Shown here piece by piece: positions 31,803-42,665 of a stretch of DNA of 64,000 nt (the first letter of the stretch is position 1; every line of letters starts with the position of its first letter). The notes beneath the pieces were generated by a model. The model was given only the letters and a program-made list of their open reading frames with translations, did no database searches and was not told where the DNA came from. A program made the position numbers and the translations under genes. The DNA comes from Shinisaurus crocodilurus (lineage: Eukaryota; Chordata; Lepidosauria; Squamata; Shinisauridae), in the NCBI GenBank assembly GCA_021292165.1, contig CM037879.1:287654272-287718271 (forward strand), written 5' to 3'.

Positions 31803-32742
31803 GAATCATAGAATCATAGAAAAGTAGAGTTGGAAGGGGCCTACAAGGCCATCGAGTCCAACCCCCTGCTCAATGCAGGAATCCAGGTCAAAGCATCCCT
31901 GACACATGGCTGTCCAGATGCACCTTGAATGCCTCCAGAGTGGGAGAGCCCACCATCTCCTTAGGTAGTTGGTTCCATTGTCTTATTGCTCTGACAGTCA
32001 GGAAATTTTTCCTGATGTTTAGGTAGAATCTAGGTTCCTGTAACTTGAGCCCATTATTCCGTGTCCTGCAAACTGGGTTGATCGAGAAGAGATCCTGTCC
32101 CTCCTCTGTGTGACAACCCTTCAAGTACTGGAAGAGTGTGATCATATTTCCCCTCAGTCTCCTCTTCTGAAGGCTAAACATGCCCAGTTCTTTCAGTCTC
32201 TCCTCATAGGGCCTTGTTTCCAGTCCCTGGCTTTATCATCCTTGTTGCCCTCCTCTGAACCCTCTCCAGTTTGTCTACATCCTTCTTAAAGTGCGGTGCC
32301 CAGAACTGGACGCAGTACTCAAGATGAGGCCTAACCAGTGCCGAGTAAAGGGGAATTATCACTTCCCGCGATCTGGAAGCTATACTTCTATTAATGCAGC
32401 CCAAAATAGCATTTGCCTTCTTTGCAGCCACATCGCATTGCTGGCTCAGATTCAGTTTGTGATCTACCACAATTCCAAGATCCTTCTCACTTGTGGTATT
32501 GTTGAGCCAAGTGTCCCCCATTCTGTAACTGTGCATTTGGTTTCCTTTCCCTAGGTGCAGCACTTGGCATTTATCCCTATTAAATTTCATTCTGTTGTTT
32601 TCGGCCCAGCGCTCCAGCCTATCGAGATCACTTTGAATTTTGTTTCTGTCATCCAGAGTATTAGCTGTTCCACCCAACTTTGTGTCATCTGCAAATTTGA
32701 TAAGCATTTCCTGCACCTCCTCATCTAAGTCATCTAAGGATG
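31801..32742 (-). mobile_element. CR1-A LINE, RT C-terminus, one frameshift
   Basis: Minus-strand CR1 with the FADDTKLGGTANTLDDRNKI box near 32690, [20 protein letters not shown] near 32310 and the 3' end repeats at 31801-31820. The frame shifts at about 32226 (RMIKPGTGNK instead of [10 protein letters not shown]), so it is broken. Slightly shorter at the 5' end than 14825-15777. Confidence 0.95.
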
Positions 32743-32809
32743 GTCACCTTATTTTAAGCAAAGGTGCAGACAAGTGAAACCTCCTATATTTAAGAGAAAT
32801 ATATAAATA

Positions 32810-33066
32810 CAGTCATGCCTTGGATTGAGAGCATAATTCGTTCCGGAAATGGGCTTGTAATCCAAAACACTCTTATATCAAAACGAAATCCCCCCCAAAA
32901 AAAATTTGTGCAGAGATTTTTAATTTAAGCCGTGCTACAGTACTTGTATTGCAAGACGTCGCTTGTATATCAAGTCAAAAATAAATAAATAAATAAATAT
33001 TTAAAAAATTTGCTTGTCTTGCAAAACGCTCTCAAACCAAGTTACTTGCAATCCAAGGCATTACTG
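32810..33066. mobile_element. Tc1/mariner-type MITE, copy 2
   Basis: 257 bp with TA flanks (32808-32809 and 33067-33068). Inverse orientation to copy 1; includes (AAAT)n near 32980. Confidence 0.92.
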
Positions 33067-33217
33067 TATACTTTTTAATGTTGTGCACAGAAGGGGAGGG
33101 TGGTAGTGTCAGAATGAGCAAACCAAAGAGCCAAGCCACCTCCATGAGGTCTGATAAGTATGCCCTGCCCAAGAATTCAGTAACTCCAAAATTCAGAGGA
33201 CATAAGTAGACACACTG

Positions 33218-33891
33218 ACTGGGTTCAGACAACACAAGGGTTGAGTATGGGTTGAGTGTGGGTTGTTGTTGAAACGTGGGTTATCGTGTTGTCTGAACCC
33301 AGTTGTGCCAACAATCCATGGACGTGCCGTAAATCAGTCCGTTCCACAGATAAGCCGTTGTCGTTAACACAGTCCAAGGTTGAAAGCCAAGAGATATGTC
33401 CGAAACCAAAATAAAACAAAGCAGTGTAGGAACAGGGTGAAGCGTGGTCAGGGATGTTCTGAAGCCTCGGTCCGGGGGCTGGCAGGAGTGTCTGGCTACA
33501 GTCGAGTTGCAATGACAACGGCTTCCAGCGTCCGAAGTGTGTTTGGGGCCTGTCTTTTAAACAGGCGCTGATTGGCAAGGCAGCACAGCTGGGCCAGGCT
33601 GCAGATGACACGTGCCTAGCCCCACCCCAAACACACTCTGGCACAGCTGCCCCACGTCTTCCAAACGGAGGCACAACACTTGACTTGTTAACCACGAACA
33701 ACCCATGAAGAGAACCCATGGTTTGTTGTTGGGTTGTGAACTGTGGGTTGTTCACCATGGGTTGTTATCTCGGTTGGGTTCAGGCAACACGATAACCCAC
33801 ATTTCAACAACAGCCCATGGTTCAACGACAACCCACACTCAACCCATACTTAACCCTTGGGTGCCAGTTATCGTATTGTCTGAACCCAGTC
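33218..33891. mobile_element. Composite palindromic element with ACTGGGTTCAGACAA ends
   Basis: 33218-33303 and 33774-33891 are each short palindromes with ends 'ctgggttcagacaacac' and the complement, and internal 'gataacccac' motifs. The 470 bp between carry further 'acaacccatg' repeats. Either one 674-bp element with inverted ends or two short deletion derivatives. Confidence 0.65.
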
Positions 33892-34941
33892 ATTATCTAA
33901 TTGGATGGTCGATTGGCACAAGCTGTCCCAGCAGGTCTCATCTTGGTGGTACACACACACACACACACACACACACTTTTCCTCCTACCCATGTTGGAGT
34001 TTATATTTGCAGATGACTGGACAAAGCTCTCATTCCAAACCATAATTACCCACAGTCCAAGCCCTCCTCATTCCACATTGACTTGTACAGATTTCTACTT
34101 GCATCTGCAGAAATGGAGCATCTTGTGTGTAGAACTCTCAGCCTTGAAATCAAGGGTGGGCAGAAGGTAGATTGGGATCTACTGGTAGGTCTGTGGGTGA
34201 TTTGTTGTAGATCAGCAAGGTTTTTTGACTCCAACTGTCTAACAACGGCAACAGTTAAAAAGCTTTCCCCCACCCCGCCCTGCAAATTAGGTTGCTGGAA
34301 AACAACCCTTGAGGAGAAACCCAGGGATGGTTTTGTGTGTGTGAAAGGACTTGTGTGAGCTTGATTCTGGTACTGATCACAAATCCCTGGGCTGAGCATA
34401 TGCTCAAATGTGCCCTGTCCCTGAATCCTCAGCATATATCTGCCTGCCTGCCTGCGCCACTGTTTTGCACCTGGGCTCTAGTGGGCAGACCTTGGGTTTC
34501 TAGTGATAAACAAAGTAGACCCTGTGAGCCTGAATTCTGCCCACCCTTGCTTTAAAAGTCAGCTGACCTCAGTGTTCTCTCCCACTTTAAGAAATAATTT
34601 AAATTGCATCTTCTATCTCTTGCGTTTCCCTTTCGATGTGATTATTTGGCTTCTCACCCTCTCTTCTTCTTTTTTTCTGTACAGCTCCTAACACCTATTG
34701 GGCCCTTTATAAATAATAAACGAGGGAAAGGATGGGTCACCTTCTTTTGAGCAAAGGATTTGTGCCTTTGGCATCCATACCTAATACAAGGAAGACTCAT
34801 TTAATGTTGTTGTTTTTAACAGTAACCACCGTGACCTGGCCAGAGATATGGCTTTTAGAAGAAGAATTACATGTAATATGAAACTTGGGGCGGGGGACCC
34901 AATTGCTCTTCCCGTGCCCTCATTATGGGCACAAGTCTATG
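33892..34941. other. Intronic sequence with CA repeat
   Basis: (CA)n at 33952-33976 and a (CTGC)n tract at 34441-34455. No exon recognised. Confidence 0.45.
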
Positions 34942-35047
34942 CATGTTTAGACAGAAAGAAGACCTACAATTCCCAGAATGCCCTAGCCAGCATGGTTAGC
35001 TGGAGGGATGCTGGGAGTTGAAGGGCTTTTTTCCATCTAAACATGCA
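34942..35047. mobile_element. Fold-back MITE
   Basis: Ends 'tatgcatgtttagaca' and 'atctaaacatgcatag'; arms include 'cagaatgccctagccagc' and 'gctggagggatgctgggag'. Confidence 0.75.
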
Positions 35048-36254
35048 TAGGATTGTGCCCTAAATGGCACTCTTGCCGTTGAAACCATCATCATCTTGGT
35101 GGGCTGAAATCCAGAAAGGACCAACTCAACCACAAGAAGCTCTGGAGAAATACAGCCTTGTCAACAGAGGGCAGAAACATCACAATGACACCCTCTATCG
35201 GTTTCAACAAGGTTATGTCATGACTGGCATCAAGAATCCAGTAGTCTGACATCCAAATGTTCCCCATCCAGAGAGACAGCTTTTTATAAGAGACAGCCAG
35301 ACTCCCTAGACAATTACTTACTCACCACTGGAATATTTTAACAAGTTTGAAAGACCCCCAGTAAGTTAAGAAATGTACAACTCTCCACAAGAAGGCATGT
35401 CCCTCCACTTACAAGAACAGAATACATGAGTAGCCAGTGAAACTATCCCACAGAACATACTGAGCCAATTTCTTGGCATTAGAAGGTCACCTTCAATGGA
35501 TCTGTTGAGAGACAATCAAAATACCTGCCAAAGAAACCAGAATTAAATGCCTTTTTCAGCCTCGGCTTTGGCTCCAGAATAACATTCTGATGGCCCCAGA
35601 TGATAAATTGAAAGTGCTATAAAAGAGGAAAACCACCGCAAAGCCAAGGGCAAACTTCCTGTTCCCTTGGATGGTGCCCAAGGGAGATAAGACCCTGAGG
35701 GGAGGACATCTATTAGAACCCATGGTGACATCCCAGTAAATCCAAACTACCAAGAGTTCTACAATGCCTTCGAGACTAACAAATAAATACTCTTTTATGG
35801 ACCAGAGCACGCAACGGCTGAAGTGTGCTCTGTGCCAACACAGCTTATGCCGCAAACAATTCGTTAAGTCTTTAAGGCACCACAGAATTCTTGATTTGCT
35901 TTCATTTGTCTTTTGATGCAACAGACTAACATGGCCACACCCCTGGAATTTGTCGGCAGCAAATATAGTACTGACCCTCATTCAAAATCAATGTCTTTTT
36001 CATGCAACGGAATGAACGGGAACAATATCTGCTCTCCACACAGCCTCCAGTAGTATCTGTGCTGGATCCAGCTCTGACATTCCAGCCTGCCAAACCTCAG
36101 TGACATGCAAAACAACATAAGTTATGTTTCAGAAAACGTCTATAGCCCACATCCAAAGGCACACATCCTAGGTGGGATATATGCCACTCAGCAGGTGTTG
36201 GGGGTCATTTGTTTCGGCTTAGGCCCAGTTCATAGGTAGCTGATCACTCTCCAT
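35048..36254. other. Intron just downstream of the second PLXNA4 coding exon
   Basis: 35755-35945 contains a dispersed-repeat motif ('caacagactaacatggccac') of a type frequent in reptile genomes. The rest is unrecognised. No alternative last exon could be identified. Confidence 0.4.
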
Positions 36255-36383
36255 TCACGTTACCCAAACCTCAGAAAAAATACAATTCTCCAAAAGCAGA
36301 GCATCCATACATCTGTCCTGCTGTACCAATTGACATGTATTCTTCACTACAAGCCACATCAAGTTAGGAAAAGCCAGGCCTAC

Positions 36384-36566
36384 CTTTTTTAGCTTGCCGC
36401 TCTTAGTGCCCACAAAAGCCAACGAGTGGTTCTTATAGACATAAGCGATGACCGACGTCATCCTGTCCTGGTCTTCCGTGAAGATGGGGAGCCCTCGCAC
36501 CATTTCAGATACTCCGAGTGGGGCGTTCATATCCAGGCCACAGAAATTATCATCAATTGTTAACAG
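36384..36566 (-). CDS. PLXNA4: Plexin-A4, second coding exon (Sema domain continuation)
   Basis: The exon is 183 nt, 61 codons (residues 394-454), and joins the previous exon in phase 0: ...PCSSA then [18 protein letters not shown]. It contains the Sema segment [18 protein letters not shown] and ends with [10 protein letters not shown]. The acceptor is TTGTTGTTGTTGTTGCAG just before 36566, and the donor is AAG|GTAGGC after 36384. The sequence differs from human PLXNA4 as I recall it only by conservative changes ([14 protein letters not shown] for SDMVRGIPVFTEDR), which excludes PLXNA1-3. Reading on past the donor stays open for 42 codons, to a stop at 36255-36257. Confidence 0.96.
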
Positions 36567-36649
36567 CTGCAACAACAACAACAAAAGAGGGGGAAATGGC
36601 ATTATGGACCATGCTAGCCTATTCTACAATGCAAAGAAACTTTCTAGGT

Positions 36650-36789
36650 CATGGGTGGGCAATTTGTAGCCCTCCAAATGTTTTGGCCTACAACTCCCGT
36701 CATACCTCACCATTGGCTCTGCTGGCTACAGCTGATGGGAGTTGAAAGACAAAACACCTGGAGGGCCACAAGTTGCTCACCCATGTATG
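36650..36789. mobile_element. Fold-back hAT MITE
   Basis: 'catgggtgggcaatttgtag' and 'caagttgctcacccatg' are the ends; core 'ttttggcctacaactcccgt'. The 8-bp ttctaggt occurs at 36642-36649 and 36790-36797, although four extra bases (tatg) precede the right copy. Confidence 0.8.
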
Positions 36790-36833
36790 TTCTAGGTTCT
36801 CAAATAGTCTGCGAGTTGATCGTGAATCACTGG

Positions 36834-36873
36834 AATTGATGACCACTAAGAACTTCTGTAGTGGTCATCAATT
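36834..36873. repeat. Perfect 15-bp inverted repeat with 10-bp loop
   Basis: aattgatgaccacta (36834-36848) and its exact complement (36859-36873). It lies 268 bp upstream of the acceptor of the second coding exon. May be a small MITE centre or a chance hairpin. Confidence 0.8.
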
Positions 36874-36879
36874 CTGTAT

Positions 36880-37260
36880 GAGAATTTTGTTTTTGTCAAA
36901 CATGCCTCCGTGCCCCCGTTCAAAGCCCCAAATGTGAGTGTGAGCGTGAGCATGTAGCCACCAAAAATGTTAGCAAATTGTCGGACACATGCTCGCGTTT
37001 GTCTCATTCCCCATTCCAAGTTCGATTTGCACAAGTGTCCTAATTTGCGCGAATTTCCTCAGTAGACGAAATCAGCCCCATTTTAGTCTATGGAGGAAAT
37101 TTGCACAAATTTTGGGAAAGTTGCACAAATCTTCCATTCGATCACTGCTCGTTTTGTGCAAATCTCCTGTTTGCGCAAAGCAAGCAGCGATCACAAATGC
37201 CAACAGCCGTTGGGCATGAAACCAGTGATGAGGTGATGCTCAGAGAATCCTGGCGATCTC
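36880..37260. mobile_element. AT-rich MITE with TTTGCGCAAA-like motifs
   Basis: 'atttgcacaagtgtcctaat', 'tgcacaaattttgggaaag' and 'gtttgcgcaaagcaagc' resemble 38225-38700 and 10428-10712. Boundaries approximate. Confidence 0.5.
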
Positions 37261-37584
37261 TAGCATCGCCCATCCGCCCATCGATACTAACGACCCGCCA
37301 TCAGGCTAACCTTTCTCCAAAAACACAGTGTGGGAGGTCCCTTCAAATATTCCCCCCTGAAGGGTAAGGACTAAAAAAAAAAAAAAACCACACACAGATT
37401 ATGCAGTGTGAATTTGGGCAAAGAGAGGAGAAGCAGTTTTGAGTTTTTGGAGCTGGGGTGGCAAGAAGCCGCCTTGGGGAGTTGCAATGGTGCTGCTAGA
37501 GTTTTGGGGGGGACTGATGCGGTGTTAGGATTCTCATTCTGTGTGTTATGTGAATTATTAGTTGACAGATACAGAACATAGTAA

Positions 37585-37890
37585 AGCTAGGGATGGGTGA
37601 ATCTCTCTATTTCAAGTCCGTGTCACATTCATATTTTTCATACCCATACTTCCATTGCATTTCTGCATCAATCTGCAGATTTTTTTAAAATCCTCCCAAA
37701 ATACTTATTTAAATGCATATTTTCATAAGTTTAAACTGATGTCGCGGACTGTGTTACAAGTTCCATTGGGTTCCGAGAAGTGTGAAATCCGGCGAATAGC
37801 CAAGTTCTGATCCACGTATTAGTTCAGCAAACTGCAGATCAAGACATTTCATATAGGAGTTAGCAAAGTTCGAACTCCACCATCCCTACA
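37585..37890. mobile_element. MITE with AGGGATGG/CCATCCCT ends
   Basis: 'ctagggatgggtgaatctct' and 'gaactccaccatccctacag' are the ends; interior 'ttctgcatcaatctgcagat'. No coding capacity. Confidence 0.55.
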
Positions 37891-38054
37891 GAGAATACAA
37901 GGCACCCGGCAGCACTCTCATGCCTTGGAGAAGCCCAGTCTTTCCTTGCAGGATCAGTCCCTCTGGTGCTCAAGCAATAGTCGGGCAGAGATCTACACTG
38001 CCTGTGTGGATCTTCCCAAGTGAAGGAGGCAGGCCAAGGTGTCTAACTGAAGGA

Positions 38055-38220
38055 TAAGGCAGATTAATTAACTGTTGGGTGATATTGGTTGCTACTGCAC
38101 TCTGCACTCATGTCCTGCTTGTGGGTTTCCAACAGGCAGCTGGTTGGCCACTGTGTAAACAGAATTTTGGGCTAGATGGACCCTTGGTCTGATCCAGCGG
38201 GGCTCTTCTTAACGATCAGG
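38055..38220 (+). mobile_element. CR1-B 3' end
   Basis: 'gcagctggttggccactgtg', 'gggctagatggacccttggt' and 'gggctcttctta' form a clear CR1-B tail. Confidence 0.85.
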
Positions 38221-38221
38221 A

Positions 38222-38700
38222 CTAGAGATGTGAAGGCTTCGGGGGGGGGGAATGGGGGAAGCAAAAAAATTGGGGGAACCATTTCCCCCCAAATTTCCTA
38301 CCCCCAAAAAAGTAATAGGGTTCATAAAGCCACAAAGCAGTCTAGTCACCCAGTCGCCTTCGATTTCCACAAGTGCTTGTGAGCGCTGTCCAGTTTGTGC
38401 AAACAGGAAAATCATGCAAATCAAATGGGGAAATTGTGCAAAAAAAATTGAGTATTTTTCAACATTGCACAACTTTCCTCCATAGACTAAAGTGTGAGAT
38501 TGCACTTAAAAAAATAAATAAAAATTATGCCATTTTGAACTGATTTTCTCTGAAATTTGCACAATTTTTGAATGTGAGCACACGTTTGAGAATTTGCTAG
38601 CATTTTCAGGAAACATATTCTCCTACTCATGCTCTCATGTTTGAGGTTGCGAACGGGGCATACTCAACTGTTATGCGAGCGCAAACTAAATTCTCGCATA
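38222..38700. mobile_element. AT-rich MITE, TTTGCGCAAA type
   Basis: Starts 'actagagatgtgaaggcttc'; contains 'ccagtttgtgcaaacaggaa' and 'tgaaatttgcacaatttttg'. Related to 36880-37260. Right end uncertain. Confidence 0.45.
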
Positions 38701-39083
38701 TCACCAAGCTGCACTGTGAAGTTGCCACATTGCAGAAGAGAAATTCTTGTGGTCAGAAAAGAAAGTCTATATAGGGAGCAGGAAATGGCAGTGACCAGTC
38801 ACGTTAGGGAAAGGTGGGGCCCGGCAGAAGAGTGATTGAGCCACTTGGGTCCCAGGAGATCTGCAGTTTTCAAGGGAGATGGAAGGGTTCCACTCAAAGG
38901 AGATCTCTAGTTCAAGAGTTTCTACTCAGGGCTGGCATCAAAGGTCAGCATGGTCGGGCACTTGACAAGGGCCCACACCCCAGCAGGGGGCCCACTGACA
39001 AAAGATCCCCTGACCTGTTCCTCCTCTTCATGACTGCAACCTGTTTTTCACCCACCTCTCCCTCTTGTCCTGTGGCTCACAAG
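38701..39083. other. Intronic sequence, no recognised element
   Basis: Nothing recognised. Confidence 0.4.
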
Positions 39084-39248
39084 GCCTGTGGCTCACGCTG
39101 GCTCAGCTTGTCTGAGCGTGGAAAGCTAAGCAGGGTCAAGCCTGGTTGTTACTTGGATGGGAGACCCCCTCCTCTAGTTTCCTGCATCGAGCAGGGGGGT
39201 TGGACTCGATGGCCTTGTAGGCCCCTTCCAACTCTATGATCTATGAAG
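39084..39248 (+). mobile_element. 5S rRNA-headed SINE, copy 4
   Basis: 'ggcctgtggctcacgctggc', 'gtggaaagctaagcagggtc', 'ttacttggatgggagacc' and the CR1-A tail ending 'ctctatgatctatgaa'. Very similar to copies 3 and 5. Confidence 0.93.
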
Positions 39249-39867
39249 GTTGGTGGCAAGAAGTAAGAACAGGAGACGCCACTGCCCACTTGCCACCTGG
39301 CTCTCTGCCTGGCAAGCAAGCAGGTGATGGAGGGGATCTCTCAACCTCAGATGCCAGGCAAAGATTCAAATCATGACATCCCTTTTCCTCCTCATTCTGC
39401 ACGACCCAGGAAGCAGCTTGGCAGGACAGTGGGATTTTGGGTGCCAGATAAACTGAAGCCTCCGCCTGGAACATCTGCTCTAAGCGTATCTCTCCAGATA
39501 ATTGTGATCACGGCTAAATCCACATTTTGGGAGATGTCCTAGCTAAAGGATTAGCACTGCCTCTTGCCGTTCCTCCTCACTTTCGCTTTGGCGGGGCGTC
39601 TGCTTCATTGGGCCTCTTGGACAGGGAGACGGTGACAGCATCCTACGGACAACCCGCCTAAGGGGCCGTTGCGGCCACTGGCCAGCCGTAAATCTGTAAT
39701 CTGCTCTCTTTATTCCTGTGGCTGGTACTTGGCTACTCAGGAAACTGCAATTTCCTCATCTGGCTGCCGTGCTACTTTGAGTGTGCCTCCAACCACTTGT
39801 GTAGCCTTGCCTAAACTGGCATCGGTGCGACCCACAACTTAATGAAGCCAGAATCATACTGGGCCTG
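39249..39867. other. Intronic sequence, no recognised element
   Basis: 39540-39840 is free of recognised repeats. Confidence 0.4.
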
Positions 39868-40275
39868 TGTAGTAGGGTTGTGTGCGGAGCTCGATTGGGG
39901 GGGCGGAAGTTCATCGAACTCGACGGGCTTGACACACACACACACACCCGAGCTCCGCTCGCCCTACCTGCTTCCCCGGCTCGACTTGCGTTCTCAGAAG
40001 CGACTTCCGGGTTCCTGGCGCTACGTTGTTTACGTAGAAAATGGCGTAAGATACATTAAAAACGGCTGCAATTTGCTCAAGTTACACAAATCACGGCCGC
40101 TTTTAACATATCTTACACCATTTTCTATGTGAACAATGTGGCACTGGGAACCCGGAAGTCCGGCGTGCGCCTCAGCTGGGGCTCGCTTTTGGCCCAGCTC
40201 AGCTCGCATGGCAGCAGCACTCACCAAGTGCGCTGCGAGTCAGGTGGTGGGTGGATCGCCTCCCCCCTATCTAGA
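39868..40275. mobile_element. Palindromic MITE family 'C', copy 2
   Basis: Starts 'gtagggttgtgtgcggagct'. Central inverted repeat: 'agaaaatggcgtaagataca' (40036) pairs with 'atatcttacaccattttcta' (40107). Ends near 'gggtggatcgcctcccccct'. A CA run sits at 39932-39946. Confidence 0.8.
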
Positions 40276-41658
40276 CACTCTATGGGAGTCAGAGCAGAGG
40301 AGATGAATGCAGAAGGATCTGAGGAACCCACGGCTCAATTTGAGCCTGGTCAGCTCTGGAATGTTGGCAGGTTAGCCCTGGTGGACAAGAATAATAGTTA
40401 AATGCCCCTGAGCATGTGCAGAGTGCTCTCCCCCCCCTCCCCAAAAAATGCTTAGTAACTACTACAGTCAGCCTCTCACACAAGACGGGTGGACCATGTC
40501 CACACATGGACCTGAATGCACCTAACAGTTAACGCACAGTCTGACTGCAGCGCTATCCTACCGGTGCCCTCTTCCAAACAGATCTCCAGCAAGCTAATGG
40601 AAGCTAGACAGGGACCTGGCGCTCGGAGTTGCATTGTAATGGCATGCCGCATGTCATTCGTGCAAACGCCACAACGGTTACTGTGCAATTACATGCCACT
40701 ATGTACAAGCGGCAATGCAGTTACAGCCACTTTACCAATTACAGGGGAATTGCAACCACGAAGCTAAGAGGTTTTTCACTCAGATGTAATTTGGAGAAAG
40801 AACAGAAGAGAAAATGAAGTTGCTCAAATTTACTGGGACTTGCGTCTGCGGCTGTTTGGATTTTTATTATTTTATTATTTTTTTAGCGACAGATCAAGGA
40901 TTGGTGTCAAGTTTCCCGAGCACTGTAGAATCCTAATGTGCCACAGACTTCACCGCCTGTCTTGGCTACTGCCACACTTCCCAACACATGGCTTCAGGCA
41001 ATAATGTAGCATGTACCTTGCATCATAAAATGTGTAATTTCCTGGAGGGAAGACTGTGTTTCCTATAGGCCCACGGCTTCCTTCCTGGTGCTTCAAGCAG
41101 GCCTTTTGTGTGGTTATATTTCATGAGTAAAAGTAAAAGAGTGCATTATTTACTTATGCAAAGTTTCCCAGGAGTAAGTAAACTCTTTCAACACATCTGG
41201 TTGGACGTGTCACCAATTGGGTTATATCTACACTACGAACGCATGTCAGATTTGAACCAGCCTGACTGTCATGGCTGCCCTGCCCCCAAAAGAATCCTGG
41301 GGATTGTAGTTTGGCAGGGGTGCCAACAGAGGAGAACCACTGTGGAACCAGGGACCTCTGAGATGCCAGAGGCAGCCGAACGGGAGACCCTTTCTTGGAC
41401 CAACAATTGCAGCCTCCTGAGACTAACTTAAGGACTGCGACAGCAACCCCATCTCCAAAATTCCACAATCCATAGAGCTGGCCCACCAACACCAGCGGTG
41501 CGCCCACATGAGCTCTTGGAGAGACGTGGGGTGTGCTCTAGTAGTCCAGGCTAAAGACTTGTCCATTTCAGGCTTTCCTCTTTGTAGGAACGGGCGGAGT
41601 CTGAGGAGCAGCTTGTTGTGAGCTGAAGCAAAAGAGGCTTCGGCCTGGTCCGGGGGAT
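40276..41658. other. Intronic sequence, no recognised element
   Basis: 40500-41530 has no recognised repeat apart from 'cctggggattgtagtttggc' (41298), a possible MITE relic. Confidence 0.4.
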
Positions 41659-42225
41659 GGTGCTAGGTACCGAAAAGATCTGGGGCTCAGGCCCAGAGGA
41701 CAAAACAGAAATGCACAAATGTGCATATGCTAATTTACATATGCTCGAAAGCAGCGTTCTCCAACCTTGGGTCCCCAGATGTTTTTGGCCTACAACTCCC
41801 AGCATGCCCCAGCTAGCCAAGGTTGGAGAACACTGCTCTAAAGTGTGTGTGTGTGTGTGTGTGTGTGTCTTTAAAGGACCCTGTCTCCTAAGGGCACCCC
41901 TATTTGTAAAAAGGGCTGTATGGACAGGGGAGAGTTTGAGTTCAGGAGAAAAAAAAACTCAGGCAGAAAGACGCAAGTGGGGGGGGGCAGCAGGAGGTGA
42001 AGCACATGTGGGGAAGAAGCCAGCTAATCCAGGGGGATCAGAGGCAGCAGAGATTATCAGGGCCCCTGGACCTTTCTTTCAGCAAGCGGGGGCAGAGGGC
42101 CTCCCAGAGATTTGTAGTGGGGGCAGAGGGCCTCCCAGAGATTTGGGGCTCCACATGAAAGATTATGGGGTTTCAGCCCAAGTGGGCCGCCCCCTGACAC
42201 CGCCTCTGCCTGCTGGACCAAGTTG
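41659..42225 (+). repeat. Dispersed repeat 'Rep-A', copy 2
   Basis: Aligns with 2619-3300 from 'taccgaaaagatctggggct' to 'gggccgccccctgacaccgc'. It carries a hAT MITE at 41752-41835 and a GT run (41846-41868). 'ggcagagggcctcccagaga' is tandemly duplicated (42090 and 42122). Confidence 0.75.
41752..41835. mobile_element. Fold-back hAT MITE inserted in Rep-A
   Basis: 84 bp, ends CAGCGTTCTCCAACCTTGGG and GGTTGGAGAACACTG. Duplication ctcgaaag/ctctaaag (41744-41751, 41836-41843), 7 of 8. The other Rep-A copy has the empty site ctttaaag. Confidence 0.92.
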
Positions 42226-42309
42226 CTCACAGGAGCTCTCCTAGGTGTTTATCTCGCTACACCAAGCCCCGTGGGCTTCGGGTCAGAAGATGACAGGCCA
42301 GAGGCTTCC

Positions 42310-42590
42310 AGAAAGCCCGCTAGCAGGCTCTGAAGTCTGCATCCTCCCCCTGTCATTCCCCCCAGCAACCAGTACTCGGAGTCGCACTGCCTGTACACGT
42401 GGAGGTCCTCTATTTAGGCATCGTGGCGTATCACTGTATTGTCCCCTTCCACGAGTTTGCCTAATCTGCTTTTAAAGCCATCTAAGGTAGCAGCCATCAC
42501 CGCCTCTCGTGGGAGTGAACTCTGTGAATTAATGTTGGGCTGTGTCGAAATGTTCTCCCTCTTGTTCCAGTGATGGACAACTCCAGATGA
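42310..42590 (-). mobile_element. CR1-B fragment, diverged
   Basis: 'gcttttaaagccatctaagg' and 'catcaccgcctctcgtggga' match minus-strand CR1 coding and 3' sequence. Diverged. Confidence 0.6.
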
Positions 42591-42665
42591 AGAACTGGAA
42601 TACTGCCATTTTCCTTGGCGGAAAGGTGCGGTACAAATCAAATCAACGAATAAGAGACTTTTAGA

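Larger units (their letters stand above)
1..36383 (-). other. PLXNA4: PLXNA4 intron downstream of the second coding exon (partial)
   Basis: Everything from 36383 to the window start lies downstream of the GTAGGC donor. The next conserved plexin exon (expected to begin with an IRVDGP-like sequence) was not found, so this intron exceeds 36 kb. In human, short PLXNA4 isoforms of about 500 residues are recorded; any alternative terminal exon for them could lie here, but none can be identified from sequence alone. Confidence 0.8.

Noticed and set aside
39084..39170. 5S rRNA gene
   Set aside because: Only the middle of 5S is present, both ends are missing, and it is fused to a CR1 tail.
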